Assembly (NCBI GenBank): GCA_959604355.1
Contig: CAUHAO010000016.1
Coordinates: forward strand, 1-40,535
Direction: 5' to 3'
DNA: 40,535 nt
From: an uncultured Eubacteriales bacterium
GTDB taxonomy: Bacteria; Bacillota; Clostridia; Oscillospirales; UBA644
The position numbers and the translations under genes were made by a program. The notes below the pieces were generated by a model. It was given only the letters and a program-made list of their open reading frames with translations. It was not told the DNA's origin and ran no database searches. The stretch's first letter is position 1, and each line of letters opens with the position of its first letter. Below are positions 24,152-32,241 of this stretch, piece by piece.

Positions 24152-25804
24152 ATGAATCTTGTCAACAGATATGCGAAAACAGATTTCGATTCATACGAAG
24201 ACTTTTCGCAGAACTTCAAAATCAACGTTCCCGAAAATTTCAATTTCGGCTTTGATATAGTCGATGAAATGGCACGTCTTGCCCCCGAGCAGAAAGCTCT
24301 CCTGTGGTGCAACGACAAAGGTGACGAGAGAACGTTTACATTTAAAGATATATCAACTCTTTCAAATAAAGCGGTCACTGTGCTCACATCTTTGGGTATC
24401 AAAAAGGGCGACACAGTAATGCTTATGCTCAAAAGAAGATATCACTTTTGGTTCATAATGCCCGCGTTGCACAAAATCGGCGCAATTGCCATCCCGTCTA
24501 CACACATGCTTACTGAGCAGGACATTGACTACCGCGTAAAGACGGCCGGAGTCAAAACTCTTATTTGCGCGGCAGACCCGATAGTCACGGATCACGCGAT
24601 AAAAAGCAAGGCGCTCAATCCGGACCTTCAACTTGTCAGTGTCGATGGCGTGACAGAAGGCTTTTTTGACTTTGATAAAGCTCTTGACGCTGCGGAAGAG
24701 GCACATCCCGAACGCGTGACGGAAAATGAAGACACAATGCTGATATACTTCACTTCGGGCACGACATCGCATCCGAAAATGGTTCAGCACGTCTTCACAT
24801 ATCCGCTCGGTCACATTATAACCGCCGGATTCTGGCAGCATCTTTCCGATAATGACATCCACTTCACCCTTGCGGACACAGGCTGGGCGAAATGTGCGTG
24901 GGGAAAAATCTACGGTCAATGGATAATGGGCGCTTGCGTATTCGTTTACGACTACGACTCAAAATTCCCGCCTGCAGAAATACTCAAGATGCTCTCATCA
25001 AAATGTATCACAACATTCTGCGCGCCTCCGACAGTTTACAGATTCCTTATTAAAGAAAATCTGGAAGACTACAAGCTGACACTCCGCGCGTGTTATATCG
25101 CGGGCGAACCTCTCAACGCAGAGGTATACAGGCAATGGCTCGCCCGCACGGGAATTGAACTTCGCGAAGGCTTCGGACAGACTGAAACTCCCGTTCTTCT
25201 TGCGGTATTCCCGTGGATAAAACCGAAACCGGGTTCAACAGGCAAGCCTGCCCCTACTTTCGGAATAAAACTTCTCGACGAAAATTGCGAAGAATGCCCT
25301 GTCGGCGATGAAGGTGAGATCTGCATCGATATACATAACGGTATTCCTGCCGGTATTTGCAGGGGTTACAGAGCCGACCCGGAAGCAACGGCAAATGTCA
25401 TGCGCGGAGGTTGGTACCATACCGGCGACATGGCTTGGAAGGATGAAGACGGCTATATCTGGTTCATAGGCCGCGGAGACGACGTAATCAAGTCAAGCGG
25501 TTACAGAATCGGGCCTTTTGAAGTGGAATCAGCATTGTTGGAACACAAGGCTGTCCTTGAAGCAGCGATAACCGCAGTACCCGATCCCGAAAGAGGTCAG
25601 ATTGTCAAGGCGACGGTCGTTCTTGCTAAAGGATATACCCCTTCCCCCGAATTGACGAAGGAATTACAAAATCACGTCAAAAAAACGACCGCTCCGTACA
25701 AATATCCGAGAATAATCGAATATGTGGACGAGCTGCCGAAAACAATATCGGGAAAAATCAAACGCAAGCATATAAGAATGGAAGATGAATCTCAGAAAAA
25801 ATGA
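24152..25804 (+). CDS. AMP-forming acyl-CoA synthetase (medium-chain/aryl acid type)
   Basis: 550 residues. ANL superfamily marks in order: the phosphate-binding loop YFTSGTTSHPK (199-209), in which the usual Gly after TT is Ser; GFGQTE; the hinge YHTGDMAWKDEDGYIWFIGR; DDVIKSSGYRIGPFEVE; and the C-terminal catalytic Lys535 in ISGK. It turns a carboxylic acid, ATP and CoA into acyl-CoA, AMP and PPi. Neighbours make a route from free acids through acyl-CoA and reductive carboxylation to 2-oxoacids plausible. The substrate cannot be read from sequence. Confidence 0.92.
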   Translation: MNLVNRYAKTDFDSYEDFSQNFKINVPENFNFGFDIVDEMARLAPEQKALLWCNDKGDERTFTFKDISTLSNKAVTVLTSLGIKKGDTVMLMLKRRYHFWFIMPALHKIGAIAIPSTHMLTEQDIDYRVKTAGVKTLICAADPIVTDHAIKSKALNPDLQLVSVDGVTEGFFDFDKALDAAEEAHPERVTENEDTMLIYFTSGTTSHPKMVQHVFTYPLGHIITAGFWQHLSDNDIHFTLADTGWAKCAWGKIYGQWIMGACVFVYDYDSKFPPAEILKMLSSKCITTFCAPPTVYRFLIKENLEDYKLTLRACYIAGEPLNAEVYRQWLARTGIELREGFGQTETPVLLAVFPWIKPKPGSTGKPAPTFGIKLLDENCEECPVGDEGEICIDIHNGIPAGICRGYRADPEATANVMRGGWYHTGDMAWKDEDGYIWFIGRGDDVIKSSGYRIGPFEVESALLEHKAVLEAAITAVPDPERGQIVKATVVLAKGYTPSPELTKELQNHVKKTTAPYKYPRIIEYVDELPKTISGKIKRKHIRMEDESQKK

Positions 25805-25825
25805 GCTGAATAAGGAGTAACAGTT

Positions 25826-26815
25826 TTGAGGATACAGAAATTTATAGCAGATTGCGGATATTGCTCGCGCCGTGCGGCGGAAGAACTTGTCCGCGAAGGC
25901 AAAGTCATAATAAATAACAAGCCTGCGCAGATAGGTCAGGATGTCGCCCCCGAAAAAGACCGTATAAGCTGCGAAGGAAAGCGTCTGCATCTGAAAAGCT
26001 GTGAAAAGCAGTATTTCATGTTCTACAAACCCCGCGGAGTCATAACGACAATGAAGGCACAGGACGACAGAAGCGTACTTGCAGACCTTATACGTGGCAT
26101 CAAAGGACGAGTATACCCTGTTGGCAGACTTGACCGTGATAGTGAAGGGCTTATAATCCTCACCGACGACGGAGAATTTGCAAACAGAGCAATGCACCCG
26201 AGTTATCATCTTGAAAAAACGTACCGCGTCACAGTGCGCGGCAAAGTAAGCGATGCAGTGCTTGACAAGCTCCGCAAAGGTGTCATGCTCGATGATGGGC
26301 CGACAAAGCCGGCAGATGTGGTCATCCATTCTCAGACAGATACCGAAGGCAACCAGGTCGAAGAATTCAAAGAATTAAAAAACGGTCTGGAAGACAACGA
26401 AATCAAAATAGCGAAGACTGCTTTGCACATAACGATATCTGAAGGAAGAAACCGCCAGATACGCCGTATGTGCGAGGCTGTCGGACTTGAAGTAATGTTA
26501 CTCAAAAGAATCGCCATCGGAGAGCTTTCCATCGGAAGGCTTTCCGCAGGCGAATACCGTCCGATGACAAGCAAAGAGAAAATGTATATATTGGAAGCCG
26601 TCGGACTTAAAAAAGAGGCAAAGGCAATGTCAAAAAAGAGCGCACACAGAGCCGCTCTTAATGATGAAAGAATTAAACATAAAGCATACAGAAGCAAGAA
26701 AACGGACAGCAAATCCGTTAACGAAAAAAGGTTTATCAAACAGATGAAGACCGAAGCCCGCAGAGAGGTCAAGTATGCAAAAGCTGTTAAAAAGAAGGCA
26801 AAAACAAAGATTTAA
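25826..26815 (+). CDS. RluB/RsuA-family rRNA pseudouridine synthase with basic tail
   Basis: 329 residues. N-terminal S4 RNA-binding domain (about 1-60: CGYCSRRAAEELVREGKVII). The catalytic core has GRLDRDSEGLIILTDDGEFA with the active Asp, and EGRNRQIRRMCEAVG. About 75 C-terminal residues beyond the enzyme domain are Lys/Arg-rich and probably bind RNA. The start codon is TTG at 25826, with AGGAG 8 bases upstream. The gene overlaps the following DUF1287 gene by 41 bases. Confidence 0.92.
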   Translation: MRIQKFIADCGYCSRRAAEELVREGKVIINNKPAQIGQDVAPEKDRISCEGKRLHLKSCEKQYFMFYKPRGVITTMKAQDDRSVLADLIRGIKGRVYPVGRLDRDSEGLIILTDDGEFANRAMHPSYHLEKTYRVTVRGKVSDAVLDKLRKGVMLDDGPTKPADVVIHSQTDTEGNQVEEFKELKNGLEDNEIKIAKTALHITISEGRNRQIRRMCEAVGLEVMLLKRIAIGELSIGRLSAGEYRPMTSKEKMYILEAVGLKKEAKAMSKKSAHRAALNDERIKHKAYRSKKTDSKSVNEKRFIKQMKTEARREVKYAKAVKKKAKTKI

Positions 26816-27461
26816 TCCTATAAAGTTGATTATATTTCTACTCATTATTACGATAATTCTCGTAACAGGTCTGTTTGTCGCGTCATATTGGAACCTTTTA
26901 CCGAAAAGAGCTTACACGGCAGAGCATTTCGGAATAGAAACGGTGATCAGCGGCAACGATGAAGACGGCGACGGACTCGACGACCTTACAGATATCATGC
27001 TCGGTGCTCGCGAATATGTTCAAACTAAACCGAGGTACGACGGCTCATATTTCGCAGGCGGATATCCTCCGGATGACAGAGGCGTGTGTACGGATGTTAT
27101 CTGGAAAGCATTCAAGGCCGCGGGATACGACCTGAAAAGCATGGTAGATGAAGATATTTCCCAAAATACCGAAGAATACACAGCTATAACTACCCCGGAT
27201 CCGAACATAGATTTCCGCCGTGTGCGGAACCTGCGGGTATTTTTCAAACGTCACGCACAAAGCCTGACAACAGATACAAATGACATAGCAGCATGGCAAC
27301 CCGGAGATATAGTCATCTATGACGGACATATCGCCATAGTCTCGGACAAAAGAAATTCAAGAGGTCTCCCCTACATAATCCATAACGGCGGCCAGCCGCG
27401 CATGGAAGAAGATGCATTAACAAGAAAGACCCCTATAGAACACTATCGTTGGATACAGTAA
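26775..27461 (+). CDS. DUF1287 family membrane-anchored protein
   Basis: 228 residues. A basic N-terminus is followed by a transmembrane helix (about 17-40) and an extracytoplasmic domain. DUF1287 marks are DDRGVCTDVIWKAFKAAGYD (Cys in GVCTD) and WQPGDIVIYDGHIAIVSD with a conserved His, then YIIHNGG. The Cys and His pattern resembles NlpC/P60-like peptidases, so cell-wall cleavage is possible but not shown. AGAGAGG sits at the right distance before the ATG inside the upstream gene, so the 41-base overlap looks real. Confidence 0.85.
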   Translation: MQKLLKRRQKQRFNPIKLIIFLLIITIILVTGLFVASYWNLLPKRAYTAEHFGIETVISGNDEDGDGLDDLTDIMLGAREYVQTKPRYDGSYFAGGYPPDDRGVCTDVIWKAFKAAGYDLKSMVDEDISQNTEEYTAITTPDPNIDFRRVRNLRVFFKRHAQSLTTDTNDIAAWQPGDIVIYDGHIAIVSDKRNSRGLPYIIHNGGQPRMEEDALTRKTPIEHYRWIQ

Positions 27462-27486
27462 ATTTTAGCGAAAAAGGTGATTTAAT

Positions 27487-28653
27487 TTGACAAAGATCGA
27501 TATTTTTTCAGGTTTTCTCGGCGCGGGTAAAACGACTCTCATAAAAAAGCTCATAAAAGAAGCTTACGCGGGCGAACAACTTGTTCTTATTGAGAACGAA
27601 TTCGGGGATATCGGCATTGACGGCGGATTCATGAAGGAAGCCGGCATCAACGTGACCGAAATGAACTCCGGATGCATCTGCTGCAGCCTTGTCGGAGATT
27701 TCGGAAAAGCTCTCAAAGAAGTTCAGGAGAAATTCCACCCCGACAGAATAATCATCGAGCCCTCCGGAGTCGGCAAACTCAGCGATGTTGTCACCGCCGT
27801 TCAGAACGCACAGATGGATGACGTCAAGCTAAACGGATTTACTACTGTTGTTGATGCGACAAAGTGCAAGATGTACATGAAAAACTTCGGAGAATTTTTC
27901 AATAATCAGGTCGAGAGCGCGAATCTTATAATTCTCAGCCGTACTAAAAATATAAGCGAAGAGAAACTCAATGAATGTCTGTCACTTCTGCGCCAGCACA
28001 ACATGACCGCAACCATAGTAACTACCGATTGGGACCTTCTCGACGGAAAGACCATTCTTTCCGCGATGGAACAGGAAAACACTCTGGCGGCTGAAATGGA
28101 ACGCCTTAAAGAAGAAGCACATAAACACCATCACCACCATGATGATGACGACGATGACGAATGTTGCTGTCACGACCATGATCACCACCATCATCACGAC
28201 GATGACGACGATGACGAATGCTGCTGTCACGACCATGATCACCACCACCATCATCATGACGATGACGACGATGACGAATGTTGCTGTCACGACCATGAGC
28301 ACCACCACCATCACGACGATGACGACGATGACGAATGTTGCTGTCACGACCATGAGCACCACCATCATCACCATGCTGACGAAATTTTTGTCAGCTGGGG
28401 TCTTGAAACACCTCATAAATTTTCGGAAGAAGAACTTAAAGCGGCGCTTGACAAGCTTTCGGACGCGGAAACGTACGGAACAGTCCTCCGCGCAAAGGGC
28501 ATACTCGCTTCTGCAGAGGGCGAATGGATACACTTTGACTATGTTCCCGGCGAGCAGGATATCCGCAGAGGAGCGGCTGACGTTATCGGCAGACTTTGCG
28601 TAATAGGTTCAAAGCTCCACGAAGACGCGCTCAAAGAGCTTTTCAAAGCATGA
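27487..28653 (+). CDS. CobW-family GTPase metallochaperone with His/Asp/Cys repeat insert
   Basis: 388 residues from a TTG at 27487 (AAAGGTGA 7 bases upstream). G3E GTPase: Walker A GAGKTT (12-17), the metal site CICC (Cys63, 65, 66) and Walker B IIEPSG (89-94). The usual NKxD is SRTK (151-154). The CobW C-terminal domain (about 298-388) includes GTVLRAKG. Between them residues 212-296 hold four units of His5-6, Asp6, Glu, Cys3, His-Asp-His-Asp/Glu. Proteins of this family deliver Zn, Co or other metals by GTP hydrolysis. The insert gives a very large metal-binding capacity. Zinc is the likeliest metal, but this is inference. Confidence 0.93.
   Translation: MTKIDIFSGFLGAGKTTLIKKLIKEAYAGEQLVLIENEFGDIGIDGGFMKEAGINVTEMNSGCICCSLVGDFGKALKEVQEKFHPDRIIIEPSGVGKLSDVVTAVQNAQMDDVKLNGFTTVVDATKCKMYMKNFGEFFNNQVESANLIILSRTKNISEEKLNECLSLLRQHNMTATIVTTDWDLLDGKTILSAMEQENTLAAEMERLKEEAHKHHHHHDDDDDDECCCHDHDHHHHHDDDDDDECCCHDHDHHHHHHDDDDDDECCCHDHEHHHHHDDDDDDECCCHDHEHHHHHHADEIFVSWGLETPHKFSEEELKAALDKLSDAETYGTVLRAKGILASAEGEWIHFDYVPGEQDIRRGAADVIGRLCVIGSKLHEDALKELFKA
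28120..28374 (+). repeat. in-frame tandem repeat, four units of 57-60 bp
   Basis: Four near-identical units inside the CobW gene encode Asp6-Glu-Cys3-His-Asp-His flanked by five or six His. Unit length alternates between 57 and 60 bp through loss or gain of one His codon, suggesting replication slippage or unequal crossing over. Confidence 0.9.
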
Positions 28654-28666
28654 CGAGGTAGACAAC

Positions 28667-29620
28667 ATGGCAACACAAATTCCAGTATATCTTTTTACGG
28701 GCTTCCTTGAAGCGGGAAAAACAACTTTTATTCAGTCAACGCTCGAAGATTCAACATTCAACACCGGAGAAAGGACGCTTGTAATACTTTGCGAAGAGGG
28801 GGAAACAGAGCTTGACCCGTCGAAATTCTCGGGCAAAAACGTATTTATTCAAACTCTGACCGAAGAAGAGCAGATCACCCCCGGAAAACTCTCAGATATG
28901 CTGCGCCAGACGAAAGCGGAACGTGTTCTCGTCGAGTATAACGGAATGTGGATGCTTTCGTCGCTGTATAACAATCTCCCGAAAAACTGGCTTATTTATC
29001 AGGAGTTTCTTCTTATAGACACGAGGTCTTTCAAGATATATAATTCCAACATGCGAGCCCTCGTCGTTGATAAACTCGCAAGCTGCAATATGGCCGTATT
29101 CAAGCATTACACAAAAGATGTTGACAAACTCGAACTGCATAAAATTGTCAGAGCCATAAGCAGAAAAACAGATATAGCCTATGAATACGACAACGGAGAC
29201 GCAGATTTTGATGATATCCAGGATCCCCTTCCTTTTGATCCGGATTCACCCATAATCGAAATAGACGACCGCGATTACGCCGTATTCTACAGAGATATTT
29301 CCGAGGAAATGAACAAGTATGACGGTAAGACCGTGCGGTTCAAAGGATATATGTACCGCAATGCAAAATTCCCGTCCGATGCCGTTGCTTTCGGGCGCAA
29401 AGTCATGACCTGCTGCGTTGAAGACATAACGTATCAAAGTTTTCTCTGCATCACTCCCGAAGCGCAGAGCTTCAAAAGAGAACAGTGGGGAATTCTTCAA
29501 GCGCATATCGAGATTAAGTACCACCGCATGTACGGGCAAAAAGGTCCTATACTGACGATCGAAGAATTCACCCCCTGCGAACCGCTCGGAAAAGACGATG
29601 CTGTTGCAACATTCTTCTAA
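28667..29620 (+). CDS. divergent CobW-like GTPase fused to a TIGR03943/DUF1980-like domain
   Basis: 317 residues. Residues 8-20 hold a CobW-type P-loop, GFLEAGKTT. The CxCC metal motif is absent, and the Walker B region is VEYNG instead of IEPSG. The C-terminal 110 residues, from about 200 (DDRDYAVFYRDISEEMNKYD), then TVRFKGYMYRN, GRKVMTCCVEDI and an ending that includes IEIKYHRMYGQKGP, resemble the C-terminal domain of the TIGR03943 (YcgQ/DUF1980) family, which pairs with YcgR-type permeases in metal uptake. It lies 13 bases after the repeat-bearing CobW gene and is followed by a terminator. It may act as a partner or receiver of metal from the first protein (inference). Confidence 0.8.
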   Translation: MATQIPVYLFTGFLEAGKTTFIQSTLEDSTFNTGERTLVILCEEGETELDPSKFSGKNVFIQTLTEEEQITPGKLSDMLRQTKAERVLVEYNGMWMLSSLYNNLPKNWLIYQEFLLIDTRSFKIYNSNMRALVVDKLASCNMAVFKHYTKDVDKLELHKIVRAISRKTDIAYEYDNGDADFDDIQDPLPFDPDSPIIEIDDRDYAVFYRDISEEMNKYDGKTVRFKGYMYRNAKFPSDAVAFGRKVMTCCVEDITYQSFLCITPEAQSFKREQWGILQAHIEIKYHRMYGQKGPILTIEEFTPCEPLGKDDAVATFF

Positions 29621-29627
29621 AAAAATT

Positions 29628-29662
29628 AAGCCTGTAAGTTTTCGGACTTACAGGCTTTTTTT
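29628..29662. terminator. bidirectional intrinsic terminator
   Basis: AAGCCTGTAAG and CTTACAGGCTT form an 11-bp stem with an 8-base loop, T-runs on both strands. It separates the CobW pair (+) from the sigma factor gene (-), whose stop lies within it. Confidence 0.92.
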
Positions 29663-30338
29663 ATTTATCGATATGTTTTTTCAGTTCATCAAGAGCTTTT
29701 TTTTCAAGGCGAGAGACGTATGAACGGGAAATATTCAACCTTTCTGCGGTCTCTTTCTGTGTTAACGGCGGCTCACTCAGACCGTAACGCAGCTTAATTA
29801 TCTGTCTCTCCCTCTCATCAAGAACCGTGTTGATGGCGTCGGTAAGCTGCTCCACCCTAATTTTACTGCATACAGTATCAAGAATGCTATTATCCTCGGC
29901 AATTATATCTACAAGTGAAAGAGTGTTTCCATCCTTATCGCTGTCTATCTCCTCATTTATAGAAATATCATTAGCTGTCTTTTTGCGACTTCGAAAATAC
30001 ATGAGTATTTCATTTTCAATACATTTTGCCGCATATGTCGCAAGCCGCGTGTTCTTTTCGCAATTAAAAGAGTCTATTGCTTTTATCAAACCGAGTGAAC
30101 CTATCGAAATCAGGTCGTCCTGATCTTCAGGCTGCAATGCCCCCGTCGGGGACTGAAAGTACTTCTTTGCAATGTGCGCAACAAGCCTCAGATTATGTTC
30201 GATCAGCGCCGCGCGCGCCGACGAGTCCCCTTCCGCGTATTTTTTCAGATATTCCCTTTCCTGAGCCGCAGTCAAAGGATGCGGAAATGAGCCCGATCCG
30301 GATATATGCAAAATAAGGAAAAAAATATTTAAAAGCAT
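29661..30338 (-). CDS. sigK: sporulation sigma factor, SigK type
   Basis: 225 residues. A hydrophobic leader (about 1-14) precedes FPHPL, like the SigK pro-sequence and its FPQPL boundary. Region 2 reads IEHNLRLVAHIAKKY and DLISIGSLGLIKAIDSF with RLATYAAKCIENEILMYFRS. Region 4 ends RLNISRSYVSRLEKKAL. SigK drives late mother-cell genes in sporulation, after proteolytic removal of its leader. The ATG at 30338 has GGGGAGG 8 bases upstream; an in-frame ATG at 30365 would read through that site. SigE is the main alternative, but the FPHPL boundary and LRLVAHIAKK favour SigK. Confidence 0.88.
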   Translation of the reverse strand: MLLNIFFLILHISGSGSFPHPLTAAQEREYLKKYAEGDSSARAALIEHNLRLVAHIAKKYFQSPTGALQPEDQDDLISIGSLGLIKAIDSFNCEKNTRLATYAAKCIENEILMYFRSRKKTANDISINEEIDSDKDGNTLSLVDIIAEDNSILDTVCSKIRVEQLTDAINTVLDERERQIIKLRYGLSEPPLTQKETAERLNISRSYVSRLEKKALDELKKHIDK

Positions 30339-30340
30339 AC

Positions 30341-30385
30341 AAAAAACCTCCCCAGAATAAATCATATTTCAGAGGAGGTGTTTTT
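30341..30385 (-). promoter_or_regulatory. inverted repeat covering the sigK ribosome site
   Basis: AAAAAACCTCC (30341-30351) and GGAGGTGTTTTT (30374-30385) are complementary apart from one bulged base. On the minus strand the right arm lies upstream, and the sigK Shine-Dalgarno is in the left arm. The structure could hide the ribosome site or act as a terminator of the upstream operon. Confidence 0.5.
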
Positions 30386-30408
30386 ATGATGATTCCGGAC
30401 GTTATACG

Positions 30409-31212
30409 TCAATCTGCGTTTCTGTTTTTATACGGAGTGCCGATAAATCCGACTTGCGCGAAATCTTTGGGATTGTGTCTTATTATATAGTCAATGTAAG
30501 ACGCTATCATTTTCGCAGTAAACATATATCCCATCGGATTCATATGACCTCCCATAAAAAGATTTTTACGGAAGTCTCCGGAATATACGGGACCGTACTC
30601 GCACAGGTCGATAACATACGTATTCGAAAAGCGTTCCGCAAAACCGTGCATTATTTTCTGAAACATTTCGATTTTACCTGGATATTCCGTATCCTCGTCG
30701 CCGTGAGGCATTGAAACAAGGAAAAACTTTGCATCGGGACTTATTTCTTTATAACGCTGAATTATCTTTGCATAGTTTCCGATAAAAGTATCTGCATTTT
30801 TTTGCCAATCCTCGTAACAAATATCGCAAAAAGATCCAACGTCCACATTATAATACATCAAATCGTTATTGCCGAGCGCGATTATATACGCCTGGCAGGA
30901 CTTTTCTTTATCCCAATAGCCGTGATCGTCCGCAAAGTTTTCGCAATACTCGCGCGCCGTCATTCCGCCCTGCGAAAAGTTATAGACTTTACTTCCCGTC
31001 ATTCGCGCGATGAATTGGCCCCACGAGTATGCAAAATAATCTCTACATTGAGTTCTCCCGTCATCAGCAGTCGACTCAAAAGCCCCGGACGACAGGCTGT
31101 CGCCGATGCACGCGATAGTTCTGAATATAGCGCAGAAGCCGCCGTTTTCTGTCAAATTATCAAGCGGTTTTTCATTTATGTCGGCTCCGTAAAAAAATCC
31201 CGCATTCATCAT
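30409..31212 (-). CDS. SGNH/GDSL-type hydrolase
   Basis: 267 residues, no signal peptide seen. Block I is IACIGDSLSSG (nucleophile Ser), the Gly region is FSQGGMTAREY, block III is ALGNNDLMYY and block V is MGGHMNPMGY, where the usual DxxH is GxxH. Such enzymes are esterases or deacetylases on lipids or carbohydrates. Two ATGs in tandem (31212, 31209) are preceded by AAGGAGG; the second has better spacing, the first gives the ATGA overlap with the epimerase gene. It is the last gene of a three-gene unit with an epimerase and an alpha/beta hydrolase. Confidence 0.85.
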   Translation of the reverse strand: MMNAGFFYGADINEKPLDNLTENGGFCAIFRTIACIGDSLSSGAFESTADDGRTQCRDYFAYSWGQFIARMTGSKVYNFSQGGMTAREYCENFADDHGYWDKEKSCQAYIIALGNNDLMYYNVDVGSFCDICYEDWQKNADTFIGNYAKIIQRYKEISPDAKFFLVSMPHGDEDTEYPGKIEMFQKIMHGFAERFSNTYVIDLCEYGPVYSGDFRKNLFMGGHMNPMGYMFTAKMIASYIDYIIRHNPKDFAQVGFIGTPYKNRNAD

Positions 31213-32174
31213 ATATCCTCCTTATTCTCGTCAAACCAGGTGACGGTGTTCTTTAGTGTTATATCAAAAGGGGTGGCGGTGTAGCCGAGCTCTTCACTCG
31301 CACGCAGAGATGAATAATCGTGAGGCTCTGTAAGCGCTTTGAGCGTTATCTTGTTAAGGACCTTCACGAATGGCAGGCAAAGATATACCAGCCAAAAAGG
31401 TATTATTATAGGCTTGCTTTTCAAACCTTTCTGCCTGTTGATAAATTCGTAAAGCTCTTTCACCGTAACGTTTTGACCCGATATGATATACTGTCCGCGT
31501 TTATCGTTATTTGAAAGAGCGTAAATGACTTTACAAACGTCAATAACGTCAACGAAATTATATCCGCCCCGTATGCCGAATTCGGCTTTTCCGTTGATGC
31601 TGTCCAAAATAACTTTACCTACGGCGGACGGTTTATAATCGTTCACGCCTATAACTGCAGACGGAAGAACGATCACCGCGTTGAAATCCGGATCTCCGCG
31701 CATTGCGTCAAGTACGTACGCTGTCGCCATGGCTTTGCTTTTGCCGTAATTCCCCTCGATTTTATCGGGATCATACTCTTCCGGCTCTTTTATCCCTCCT
31801 GCACCGACGGGCTTATATATCGCGTCAACACTGCTGATATATATGAATTTTTTCACCTTTTTGCGCCGACATACGTCACATATCAGCTTTGTGCAAAGAT
31901 AATTAACCATGAAAGTTTCCTCTTTGCGCCTATCCGTCAGATCAATTAGGCACGCCAAATGTATCACTATGTCGTCCTCTCGGATATTTTCACCAAGAAA
32001 AGTTTCATCCGAGATATCACCGACGTACTGCTTGCAAATCGCGCCTTTAAGTTCCTTGGTCACATTCCGCCGAACCAGAGCGACGACTTCTTGATTCGGT
32101 TCTTCTGTATTTATAAACCGGACAAGATTGTTTCCTATATGCCCTGATGCGCCTGTCAAAACATAACGAGACAT
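31209..32174 (-). CDS. NAD-dependent epimerase/dehydratase family protein
   Basis: 321 residues. Extended SDR fold: TGASGHIG NAD-binding loop at 7-14, VIHLACLIDL, the catalytic Ser/Tyr/Lys set in SSVDAIYKPV and YGKSK. The C-terminal quarter contains a hydrophobic stretch, IPFWLVYLCLPF, which could touch the membrane. Similar proteins work on nucleotide sugars or on lipid-linked hydroxy groups. The substrate is unknown. It overlaps the SGNH gene by a few bases and lies about 67 bases after the alpha/beta hydrolase. Confidence 0.87.
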   Translation of the reverse strand: MSRYVLTGASGHIGNNLVRFINTEEPNQEVVALVRRNVTKELKGAICKQYVGDISDETFLGENIREDDIVIHLACLIDLTDRRKEETFMVNYLCTKLICDVCRRKKVKKFIYISSVDAIYKPVGAGGIKEPEEYDPDKIEGNYGKSKAMATAYVLDAMRGDPDFNAVIVLPSAVIGVNDYKPSAVGKVILDSINGKAEFGIRGGYNFVDVIDVCKVIYALSNNDKRGQYIISGQNVTVKELYEFINRQKGLKSKPIIIPFWLVYLCLPFVKVLNKITLKALTEPHDYSSLRASEELGYTATPFDITLKNTVTWFDENKEDI

Positions 32175-32241
32175 TCTCTCACGACCTTCTTAAAAAATAT
32201 AAAAACATACCCGATAAACTTTAACTCCGTCTCACGCGGTA

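Noticed and set aside
25664..26329. 221-codon open frame on the - strand
   Set aside because: Antisense to the acyl-CoA synthetase end and the pseudouridine synthase; no recognisable family.
28120..28374. Direct repeats resembling a CRISPR array
   Set aside because: The units are in frame, contiguous without unique spacers, and encode the His/Asp/Cys insert.
27982..28533. Val/Met-rich frame on the - strand and a Met/Thr-rich frame on the + strand over the CobW repeats
   Set aside because: Low-complexity by-products of the His/Asp/Cys repeat read in other frames.
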